From positions 1 through 64,000 of the forward strand of contig JAJTHZ010000040.1 of NCBI GenBank assembly GCA_021299185.1: a stretch of DNA of 64,000 nucleotides. The letters run 5' to 3'. Shown here piece by piece: positions 1 through 6,985 of this stretch (positions within the stretch are counted from its first letter, which is position 1; each line of letters opens with the position of its first letter). Source of the DNA: Lysobacteraceae bacterium (GTDB lineage Bacteria > Pseudomonadota > Gammaproteobacteria > Xanthomonadales > Ahniellaceae). Made by a program: the position numbers and the translations under genes. The notes beneath the pieces are model-generated. The model was not told the origin of the DNA and made no database searches. It saw only the letters and a program-made list of their open reading frames with translations.

Positions 1-413
1 ACCCGGCGCCCGAGCCGCCACAGCGCCTCGGCGACCAGCACCAGCACGGCCAGCGACAGGCCCGCGAGCACCGCGCCGAGCACCGGCAGCGCACCCCAGG
101 CCACGTAGGCCCCGGCGAGCGCCAGCATGACGAGGGCGCCCAGCAGGACGAACAGCGCTCCGGCGCACAGTCCGCCAGCCACACCGTGCTGGCGCCAGCC
201 CAACCAGATCGCGAGCTGCATCGCCTCCGGACCGGGTAGAGCGTTGCAGAACCCGAGCGCGGCGAGGAAGCGCGGTTCATCGACCAGCCGGCGGCGCTCG
301 ACGAACTCGGCGTGCATCAGCGCGACCTGCGCCGCCGGTCCCCCGAAAGACAGCCAGCCGATCCGCCACCACGGCCGCAGGAAGGCGCCCCAGGGCGCCG
401 CGTCGCCGGTCAT
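1..413 (-). CDS. Chromate transporter family protein (ChrA/CHR), partial at window edge
   Basis: Inner-membrane CHR-family permease; members export chromate or related oxyanions. The visible 137 N-terminal residues carry the family signature: SFGGP near residue 23, then ALMHAEFV, then NALPGPEAMQLA with WLGWRQHG about 30 residues later, followed by hydrophobic helices. The 3' part lies outside the window, so I cannot say whether this is a short one-domain or a long two-domain CHR protein. The ATG overlaps the TGA of the upstream YjbR-like gene by 4 nt (ATGA), so the two are probably translationally coupled. The family call is firm; the substrate is inferred from the family. Confidence 0.82.
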   Translation of the reverse strand, partial: MTGDAAPWGAFLRPWWRIGWLSFGGPAAQVALMHAEFVERRRLVDEPRFLAALGFCNALPGPEAMQLAIWLGWRQHGVAGGLCAGALFVLLGALVMLALAGAYVAWGALPVLGAVLAGLSLAVLVLVAEALWRLGRR

Positions 414-763
414 CCCTCGCCCAGTTCGCGCTGCACCTTCTTCGGCAGCTTCGCGCGCACCTGCTCGTAGCTTTCGCGCAGCAGGGCCTCGAGTTCCTCG
501 CGCGGCATGCCGGACGACGGCAGCACCGACACCCAGTGCGCGCGCGCCATGTAGGGCGCCGGGATGATGCCGTGGCGATCGGTCAGTTCCAGGAAGCGCT
601 CCGCGCCGACCTTGAACGAGACCTGCCCGGCGTTGCTGCCCTTGAAGCAGTACACGGCGAACATCTTGCCGGCGACGCTGTAGGCCAGGTCGTCGCCCCA
701 CTTGAGGTCGGCGCTGACCCCGGGCCAGCCCGACACCAGGCCATCGACTTGCTGCTCGTCCAT
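410..763 (-). CDS. MmcQ/YjbR family protein
   Basis: A 117-residue cytoplasmic protein of the MmcQ/YjbR (CyaY-like fold) family, whose biochemical role is poorly defined. Family features are the N-terminal GVSADLKWGDD, the central strand KMFAVYCFKG, the SFKVGAERF stretch, and the late ARAHWVSVLPSS segment that precedes a C-terminal helix (LEALLRESYEQVRAKLP). The length is normal for the family. I start it at the ATG giving MDEQQVDG; further upstream the frame runs antisense to the acetyltransferase gene and loses family similarity. It overlaps the chromate-transporter gene by 4 nt and forms an operon with it. Confidence 0.8.
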   Translation of the reverse strand: MDEQQVDGLVSGWPGVSADLKWGDDLAYSVAGKMFAVYCFKGSNAGQVSFKVGAERFLELTDRHGIIPAPYMARAHWVSVLPSSGMPREELEALLRESYEQVRAKLPKKVQRELGEG

Positions 764-870
764 CGCCCGCCCCTCGTGGTGGTCGTGGCCGCGTCGCGAA
801 GGTTTCGTGACGGCCGTGAGTAGAGCACGCGCTCGTGGCCGCCCTGCCATCCTCGGCCCCGCATGGAAAG

Positions 871-876
871 TATGCT
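871..876 (+). promoter_or_regulatory. Candidate -10 element (TATGCT) for a leaderless GNAT mRNA
   Basis: TATGCT lies 7 nt before the ATG at 884, so transcription would begin at or next to that start codon. No Shine-Dalgarno sequence precedes 884. The alternative ATG at 863 lies upstream of this hexamer. Low-information site, judged by spacing only. Confidence 0.35.
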
Positions 877-883
877 CCAACGC

Positions 884-1477
884 ATGCCGGACCGCGCGAT
901 CCCACCGCAGCCCACCGCCATCCGGCGCGAACGCCTCGGTCCATGGCGCGAGTTGCTGGTGCTCCCCAACGGCCGGATCGTGCTGCTGCGCCCGATCGAC
1001 CCGCGCGACGCCGAGCCGCTGCGCGCCGCCTTCGCGACGCTGTCGCCGGAGGAAGTGCGCTTCCGCTTCATGCACCCGATCAAGGAAATGTCGCCGCGCA
1101 TGGCGCGCGACTTGACCGTGCTCGACCCCAAGGTCTCGTTTGCGCTGGCGGTGTCCGAACCGGAGCCGCCGGGCGAGGGCCTGGTCGGCGCGGTCGGCCG
1201 CGCCAGCATCGATCCTGACGGCCGTGGCGCCGAGTTCGCGCTCATCGTCTCGCGCCCGCTCGCGGGCCACGGGCTCGGCACGCTGCTGATGAAGCGCATC
1301 ATCGACTGGTGCCGGCGCAAGGGCCTGGACGAGGTGTACGGCGACGTGCTGGCCGACAACGCCGCGATGCTGCACATCACCGACAAGCTCGGCTTCCGCC
1401 GCAGCCACGTGCAGGGCGAGGGCGGCGTGGTCCACGTGCGACTCGACCTGCGGCGCCGCGGCGCACGCGCGTCCTGA
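884..1477 (+). CDS. GNAT family N-acetyltransferase (Pat/AcuA-like C-terminal module)
   Basis: Acetyl-CoA-dependent N-acyltransferase of about 197 residues. The GNAT core is complete: a loop opening with LRPIDPRDAEPLRAAF, a beta-4 strand AEFALIVS, the acetyl-CoA pyrophosphate loop RPLAGHGLGTLL, and the late VLADNAAMLHITDKLGF motif. The last two blocks resemble the acetyltransferase module at the end of bacterial protein lysine acetyltransferases (YfiQ/Pat), but no NDP-forming acyl-CoA synthetase part is present. An in-frame ATG at 863 would add seven residues; I prefer 884 because TATGCT sits just upstream. Substrate unknown; a small protein or metabolite amine is an inference. Confidence 0.8.
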   Translation: MPDRAIPPQPTAIRRERLGPWRELLVLPNGRIVLLRPIDPRDAEPLRAAFATLSPEEVRFRFMHPIKEMSPRMARDLTVLDPKVSFALAVSEPEPPGEGLVGAVGRASIDPDGRGAEFALIVSRPLAGHGLGTLLMKRIIDWCRRKGLDEVYGDVLADNAAMLHITDKLGFRRSHVQGEGGVVHVRLDLRRRGARAS

Positions 1478-1504
1478 GGCGCACCCCGGCGACGGCGGCG
1501 CGGC

Positions 1505-1510
1505 TATACT
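1505..1510 (+). promoter_or_regulatory. Candidate -10 hexamer (TATACT) upstream of mfd
   Basis: TATACT in an otherwise GC-rich gap, placing +1 near 1517 and leaving an untranslated leader of about 37 nt before the mfd ATG. No convincing -35 hexamer is visible at 16-18 nt upstream. Confidence 0.35.
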
Positions 1511-1553
1511 CCGCGCCCCGCGCGACCACCCGGCGCGGCCTCCCCCGCGCGCG

Positions 1554-4500
1554 ATGACCGACCCCCACACGACGCCCCCCGCGAGCGTGCTCGCCCCCGT
1601 CCTGCCGCGCCCGCCGCAGTTGCGCACGGCCTGGCGCCGCCCGCACGGGTCGGCGCTGGCGCTGGCGATCGCCGCCGCCGCGCGCACGCACGCCGGCCTG
1701 GTGGTCGCGGTCGCGCGCGACACCCATGCCGCGCACACGCTGGAAGCGGAACTGCGCGCCTTCGCCGGCGCCGATCTGCCGGTGCTGCACCTGCCGGACT
1801 GGGAAACCCTGCCCTACGACGTGTTCTCGCCGCATCCGGACATCGTCAGCCAGCGCGTGGCGACCCTGTTCCGCCTGCCGTCGGTGGCGCGTGGCGTGCT
1901 GGTGGTGCCGATCGCGACCCTGATGCAGCGGCTGGCCCCGCGCGCGTTCATCCAGGGCTCCAACCTCGCGCTCGCGGTCGGCCAGCGGCTGGACCTCGAG
2001 TCCGAGCGGCGGCGCCTCGACGGCGCGGGCTACCGCCACGTGCCGCAGGTGCTGGAGCCCGGCGACTACGCCACCCGCGGCGCGCTGATCGACATCTTCC
2101 CGATGGGCGCCGGCGAGCCGTACCGCGTCGAGCTGTTCGACGACACGATCGAGACCATCCGCACCTTCGACCCCGAGACCCAGCGCTCGCAGGAGAAGGT
2201 CGAGCGCGTGCAGTTGCTCAGCGCGCGCGAGTTCCCGGTGACCGAGCAGGCCACGCGCGCGTTCCGCGCGCTGCTGCGCGAGCGCTTCGAGATCGACCCG
2301 CGGCGCTGCCCGATCTACCAGGACCTGCGCGAGGGCGCCACGCCCGCCGGCATCGAGTACTACCTGCCGCTGTTCTTCGAGCGGACGGAGACTCTGTTCG
2401 ACTACCTGGCGCCCGGCGCCTTGGTGGTGCTGGCCGAACACGTGCTGGACGCCGCGGAGGCGATCTGGGCCACCACCGGCGACCGCTACGAACAGCGCCG
2501 CCACGACGTCGAGCGCCCGGTGCTGCCGCCGGCCGAGCTGTACCTCGCGCCGCAGTCCCTGCGCGAACACCTGAACCGCCTGCCGCGGGTCGACGTCGTG
2601 CCCGCCGACGATCCGCGCGAGGCGCATGCGCTCGGCACCCAGCCCGCGCCCGCGGTGCCGCTGAACCTGCGCGAGGCCGAGCCGGGCGCGGCCCTGCGCG
2701 GCTTCCTCGCGAACTACCCGGGGCGCGTGCTGGTGGCCGCCGATTCACCGGGCCGGCGCGAGGCCCTGCTGGAGCAGCTGGCCACCTTCGCCAGCCGCCC
2801 GGCCGTGGTCGGCGACTGGCGCGGGTTCGCCGACGGCGCGGAGCGCTTCGCGATCGCGGTGTTGCCGGTCGAGGACGGCTTTGCGCTGGACGCGCCGCAG
2901 GTCTGCGTGCTCGCCGAGCGGCAACTGTTCGGCGAGCGCGCGCAGCAGGCGCGCCGGCGCCGGCGCGCCACGCGCGACCCGGAAGCGATCATCCGCGACC
3001 TCGGCGAACTCGCCGAGGGCGCGCCGGTGGTGCACGCCGACCACGGCGTCGGCCGCTACCGGGGGCTCATCAAGCTCGACGTCGGCGGCGCGCCGGGCGA
3101 GTTCCTGGCGATCGAATACGCGCGCGGCGACAAGCTCTATGTGCCGGTCGCGCAGTTGGACCTGGTCAGCCGCTACACCGGCAGCGCACCCGAACTGGCG
3201 CCGCTGCACTCGCTGGGCGGCGACGCCTGGGAGAAGGCCAAGCTGCGCGCCGCCGAGCGCGTGCGCGACGTCGCGGCCGAATTGCTGGACATCTACGCCC
3301 GACGCGAGGCGCGCCAGGGCAGGGCCATCCCGCTCGACCGCCCGCTGTACGAGCAGTTCGCGGCCTCGTTCCCGTTCGAGGAGACCGCCGACCAGCACAC
3401 CGCCATCGAGGCCGTGCTGGCCGAGCTGCAGAAGCCGCGCCCGATGGACCGCGTGGTCTGCGGCGACGTCGGCTTCGGCAAGACCGAGGTCGCGGTGCGC
3501 GCCGCCTTCGCGGTGGCGCAGGCCGGCAAGCAGGTCGCCCTGCTGGTGCCGACCACCTTGCTCGCGCAGCAGCACTTCCGCAACTTCTCCGACCGCTTCG
3601 CCGACTGGCCGGTGAAGGTCGAGCTGCTGTCGCGCTTCCGCTCGAAGAAGGAGGTCGACGAGACGCTGAAGCGGATCGAGTCCGGCGCGGTGGACGTGGT
3701 GATCGGCACCCACAAACTGCTGTCCGACGAGATCCGCTTCAAGGACCTCGGCCTCGTCATCGTCGACGAGGAGCAGCGCTTCGGCGTGCGGCAGAAGGAG
3801 CAGTTCAAGAAGCTGCGCGCCGAGGTCGACCTGCTCACGCTCACCGCCACCCCGATCCCGCGCACGCTGAACATGTCGATGGCCGGCCTGCGCGATCTAT
3901 CGATCATCGCCACCCCGCCGGCGCATCGCCTCGCGGTGCAGACCTTCATCACGCCGTGGGACCCGGCGCTGCTGCGCGAGGCCTTCCAGCGCGAACTGTC
4001 GCGCGGCGGCCAGGTCTATTTCCTGCACAACGAGGTGGAGACCATCGAGAAGACCGCGCGCGAGGTCGAGGCGCTGGTGCCCGAGGCGCGCATCCGGATC
4101 GCCCACGGCCAGATGCCGGAGAAGGAACTCGAGTCGGTGATGCTCGACTTCTACCGCGGCCGCTTCAACGTGCTGGTCAGCACCACGATCATCGAGTCCG
4201 GCATCGACGTGCCGACCGCCAACACCATCATCATCAATCGCGCCGACCGCTTCGGGCTGGCGCAGTTGCACCAGCTGCGCGGCCGCGTGGGCCGTTCGCA
4301 CCACCGCGCGTATGCCTACCTCGTGGTGCCCGACCGCAAGGCGATGACGGCCGACGCCGAGAAGCGCCTGGAGGCGATCGCGTCGCTGGAGGAACTGGGC
4401 GCGGGCTTCGCGCTGGCCACCCACGACCTCGAGATCCGCGGCGCGGGCGAACTGCTCGGCGAGGAGCAGAGCGGCCAGATCCAGGCTGTCGGCTTCTCGC

Positions 4501-5024
4501 TCTACACCGACCTGCTGGCGCGCGCGGTGGCGGCGCTGAAGGAAGGGCGCGTGCCGGACCTCGAGGGCGACGACCGCGGCCACACCGAGGTCGAGCTGCA
4601 CCTGCCGGCGCTGATCCCCGACGACTACATCGACGACGTCCACACCCGGCTGATGCTCTACAAGCGCATCGCCGGCGCGAGGGATGCCGAGGCTTTGACC
4701 GACCTGCAGGTGGAGATGGTCGACCGCTTCGGGGTGCTGCCGGAACCGACCCGGCACCTGTTCGCGGTGGCCGAACTCAAGCAGCGCGCCGCCGCGCTGG
4801 GCATCCGCAAGCTGGACCTCGGCGCGAACGGCGGCCGCATCGTGTTCAAGGCCCGGCCCAACGTCGACCCGCTGACGGTCATCAAGATGGTCCAGCGCCT
4901 GCCCAAGGTCTATGCCTTCGACGGCCAGGACAAGGTCCGCATCCGGCTGGAACTGCCCGGGGCGGCGGAGCGGCTGCGCACGGCGGGGGAGGTCCTGACG
5001 GTACTGGCGCGTCCCCCGGGCTGA
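1554..5024 (+). CDS. mfd: Transcription-repair coupling factor Mfd
   Basis: Cytoplasmic DNA translocase that removes RNA polymerase stalled at lesions and recruits UvrA. The 1156 residues match the usual length (about 1150). In order: a UvrB-like N-terminal module (LPDWETLPYDVFSPHPDI near residue 80), a CarD-like RNA-polymerase-interacting domain (VVHADHGVGRYRGL near 495), the superfamily 2 helicase core with Walker A GDVGFGKTE near 640 and Walker B VDEEQRFG, motif SATTIIESGIDVP-like sequence near 880, QLRGRVGRS, and the C-terminal TRCF domain. The start is the first ATG of the frame and follows a candidate -10. Single-gene unit; the next gene begins after a 156-nt gap. Confidence 0.97.
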   Translation: MTDPHTTPPASVLAPVLPRPPQLRTAWRRPHGSALALAIAAAARTHAGLVVAVARDTHAAHTLEAELRAFAGADLPVLHLPDWETLPYDVFSPHPDIVSQRVATLFRLPSVARGVLVVPIATLMQRLAPRAFIQGSNLALAVGQRLDLESERRRLDGAGYRHVPQVLEPGDYATRGALIDIFPMGAGEPYRVELFDDTIETIRTFDPETQRSQEKVERVQLLSAREFPVTEQATRAFRALLRERFEIDPRRCPIYQDLREGATPAGIEYYLPLFFERTETLFDYLAPGALVVLAEHVLDAAEAIWATTGDRYEQRRHDVERPVLPPAELYLAPQSLREHLNRLPRVDVVPADDPREAHALGTQPAPAVPLNLREAEPGAALRGFLANYPGRVLVAADSPGRREALLEQLATFASRPAVVGDWRGFADGAERFAIAVLPVEDGFALDAPQVCVLAERQLFGERAQQARRRRRATRDPEAIIRDLGELAEGAPVVHADHGVGRYRGLIKLDVGGAPGEFLAIEYARGDKLYVPVAQLDLVSRYTGSAPELAPLHSLGGDAWEKAKLRAAERVRDVAAELLDIYARREARQGRAIPLDRPLYEQFAASFPFEETADQHTAIEAVLAELQKPRPMDRVVCGDVGFGKTEVAVRAAFAVAQAGKQVALLVPTTLLAQQHFRNFSDRFADWPVKVELLSRFRSKKEVDETLKRIESGAVDVVIGTHKLLSDEIRFKDLGLVIVDEEQRFGVRQKEQFKKLRAEVDLLTLTATPIPRTLNMSMAGLRDLSIIATPPAHRLAVQTFITPWDPALLREAFQRELSRGGQVYFLHNEVETIEKTAREVEALVPEARIRIAHGQMPEKELESVMLDFYRGRFNVLVSTTIIESGIDVPTANTIIINRADRFGLAQLHQLRGRVGRSHHRAYAYLVVPDRKAMTADAEKRLEAIASLEELGAGFALATHDLEIRGAGELLGEEQSGQIQAVGFSLYTDLLARAVAALKEGRVPDLEGDDRGHTEVELHLPALIPDDYIDDVHTRLMLYKRIAGARDAEALTDLQVEMVDRFGVLPEPTRHLFAVAELKQRAAALGIRKLDLGANGGRIVFKARPNVDPLTVIKMVQRLPKVYAFDGQDKVRIRLELPGAAERLRTAGEVLTVLARPPG

Positions 5025-5102
5025 CGGCCGCGGCACGGCGGCGCCGGCCTCGCGGACACAAAAGTCCAGAGATGTTGCAGCGTTACATCCTGGTTACAGG
5101 CG

Positions 5103-5108
5103 CATAAT
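5103..5108 (+). promoter_or_regulatory. Candidate -10 hexamer (CATAAT) for the Pil-Chp operon
   Basis: The 156-nt gap between mfd and the PilG-like gene contains an AT-richer stretch ending in CATAAT. Poor -35 matches lie upstream (GTTACA with a 15-nt spacer). A leader of about 65 nt would follow. Placement is by eye only. Confidence 0.3.
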
Positions 5109-5180
5109 CTGCCCCGCGGTCCGGGAGGGCAGCCCAGGTCCGCACACAATTGAAGCTGTCGAAACCCTGAGGGCCCGCCG

Positions 5181-6068
5181 ATGAACCGCGGTTATGTGGT
5201 GGCGCTGTGTGGACTTTCGGCCAAGGATGCGCGCCTTGCTGAGATCGTCCTGTCGCGTCCATTGCCGGGTTCGACGCGACGCTTCACGACGGTGTCCGGT
5301 GCCGACACGGCACAGGCCGACATCGCAGTGATCGACCTCAGTTCGCCGCACGGCGACGGCATCTACCAGCGCCTGCGCGCCGCCCGGCCGGACGTGGTGC
5401 CGGTGTACGTGTCGGAGCACGGCACCGGTGGCAATTCGCGGTACCGCATCCCGGCGCGCGCACTCCTGCTGCAATTGCAGCGCATGCTGGAACTGGTGGC
5501 CGAGGAAGCCCTGGAGTCGAACAAGGTGCGCGCGCATCCGACCAACGCAGGCGCGGCGCCCGCCGTGCCGGCGCGACCCGTGGCGACCCAGGCCCGCGCC
5601 GTGGCCGACGTCCCGCAGCCATCGTCGGCCGACGACCGGCGGCCGCTGGTCGCGCTGGTGGTCGACGACAGCGAGACCGTGCGCACGCAACTGGTGGCCG
5701 CGCTGGAGCGCGTGGGCGTGCAGTCGCGAGCCACGCCCGACGCCGAGGGCGCGATCAACGCCATGCGCGAGCGCTCGTTCGACCTGATCCTGCTCGACGT
5801 GGTCATGCCGGGGATCGACGGCTACGAGCTGTGCCGCCGCATCAAGCAGGACGCCTACTCCCGCGGCACGCCGGTGATCATGCTCACCAGCCGTTCGTCG
5901 CCGTTCGATCGCGCGCGCGGGGCCCTGGCGGGCTGCGACAGCTACCTCACCAAGCCGGTGACCTGGGCCGCCTTCAGCGCCGAGGTCGACAAGGTCCTGA
6001 TCCGCCACTTCCGCAACGACCGCACGCTGATGACCGCGCGCGGCTACCGCGCCGGCAACGGCGGTTGA
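5181..6068 (+). CDS. pilG: PilG-like response regulator with an unusual N-terminal domain
   Basis: First gene of a twitching-motility chemosensory operon, in the place where xanthomonads carry pilG. The C-terminal 120 residues form a CheY-type receiver: acidic DD near residue 159, phospho-acceptor Asp206 in LLDVVMPGIDG, the switch segment MLTSRSS and the conserved Lys in LTKPVTW. PilG itself is about 130 residues. Here some 150 residues precede the receiver: a degenerate receiver-like fold (ADIAVIDLSSPHGDG, VPVYVSEHG) and an Ala/Pro-rich linker. PilG acts downstream of the ChpA kinase to promote pilus extension; that role is inferred from position. The gene could instead be a distinct two-domain regulator, with the true pilG elsewhere. 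Confidence 0.75.
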   Translation: MNRGYVVALCGLSAKDARLAEIVLSRPLPGSTRRFTTVSGADTAQADIAVIDLSSPHGDGIYQRLRAARPDVVPVYVSEHGTGGNSRYRIPARALLLQLQRMLELVAEEALESNKVRAHPTNAGAAPAVPARPVATQARAVADVPQPSSADDRRPLVALVVDDSETVRTQLVAALERVGVQSRATPDAEGAINAMRERSFDLILLDVVMPGIDGYELCRRIKQDAYSRGTPVIMLTSRSSPFDRARGALAGCDSYLTKPVTWAAFSAEVDKVLIRHFRNDRTLMTARGYRAGNGG

Positions 6069-6102
6069 GCCGACCATCCTTCCAGCCACACGCGATCCGA
6101 CC

Positions 6103-6462
6103 ATGAGCAAGATCCTCGTCTGCGACGACTCGCCGGCCGAACTGGCGAACCTGCGCGCGATCCTGACGGCCGCAGGCCACCACACGGTTACCGCGACCAA
6201 CGGCGCCGAGGCGCTGGACAAGGCGACGGCCGAGAAGCCGCACCTGATCCTGATGGACATCGTGATGCCGGACATGGACGGCTACGAGGCCTGTCGCCGC
6301 CTGCAGGCCGACCCCGCGACCAAGACGATCCCGGTCGTGTTCGTGTCGAGCAAGAACCAGCGGGCCGACCACATGTGGGCCAAGATGCAGGGTGCGCGCA
6401 TGCTGATCAGCAAGCCGTACACCCAGGAACAGATCGCCGAGGTACTCAAGGCCTTCGGCTGA
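6103..6462 (+). CDS. pilH: Twitching motility response regulator PilH
   Basis: Single-domain CheY-like receiver of 119 residues. Acidic pocket CDD at residues 7-9, phospho-acceptor Asp52 in LMDIVMPDMDGYEACRRL, and a C-terminal switch region with SSKNQRADHMWAKMQGA and LISKPYT. The SSKNQ...DHMW block is characteristic of PilH rather than PilG. In Pseudomonas, PilH acts as a phosphate sink or antagonist on the retraction side of pilus control. It follows the PilG-like gene after 34 nt and precedes pilI by 22 nt, in the same operon. Confidence 0.92.
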   Translation: MSKILVCDDSPAELANLRAILTAAGHHTVTATNGAEALDKATAEKPHLILMDIVMPDMDGYEACRRLQADPATKTIPVVFVSSKNQRADHMWAKMQGARMLISKPYTQEQIAEVLKAFG

Positions 6463-6484
6463 CGGCCACCGCGGAGACCTTCCC

Positions 6485-6985
6485 ATGGCATCCGTCGCCG
6501 CACCGCCGGCCGCCGCATCCGGCGACCGCTGCGTGGCCATCGCCGTCGCGCCTGGGATGCCGGCGCTGGCGCTGGCGCGCTCCACCCTGGTCGAAGTGGT
6601 GTTCGAGCCGATCGAATGTCCGTTGCCGGGCGCGACGGGCGCACTGCGCGGCATCATCGCCCTGCGCGGCGCCCTGCTGCCGGCGTTCGACCTCGCCGCC
6701 TGGCTGGGCCTCGGCGCGCAGGCCGCGTCGCGGGTGGTCGCGATCGGTCGCGGCGAGCGCGCGGCGGCGCTGCTGGCCGGCGGGGAGCCGCGCGTGGTCG
6801 AGGTGTTCGACGCTCACGACGCCGCGCCACCGCCGCCCGCCCTGGCGCCTTTCGTGCGCGCGGCCCGCGACGCCGACGGGACCCCGCTGTGGCGCTTCGA
6901 CCACGAGGCATGGTTCGCGGTCGCCGCGCGCCCTCCAGAAACCCGACCCGAAACGGCGGCACGCGCCGCCGAGGCCACCCCATGA
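6485..6985 (+). CDS. pilI: Chemosensory adaptor PilI (CheW-like)
   Basis: Cytoplasmic coupling protein (166 residues) linking the PilJ receptor to the ChpA kinase. The CheW fold is recognisable in GALRGIIALRGALLPAFDLAAWLGLG (residues about 52-78), the usual strand pair that binds receptor and kinase. The C-terminal 30 residues are Ala/Pro-rich and likely disordered. The stop overlaps the pilJ ATG (ATGA), indicating translational coupling. Sequence conservation is modest, as is usual for PilI, so the call rests on fold pattern plus operon position. Confidence 0.87.
   Translation: MASVAAPPAAASGDRCVAIAVAPGMPALALARSTLVEVVFEPIECPLPGATGALRGIIALRGALLPAFDLAAWLGLGAQAASRVVAIGRGERAAALLAGGEPRVVEVFDAHDAAPPPPALAPFVRAARDADGTPLWRFDHEAWFAVAARPPETRPETAARAAEATP

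Noticed and set aside
5025-5180. tRNA or small RNA in the mfd to pilG-like gap
   Set aside because: No cloverleaf arms or stable hairpin with a T-run; only a promoter-like stretch.
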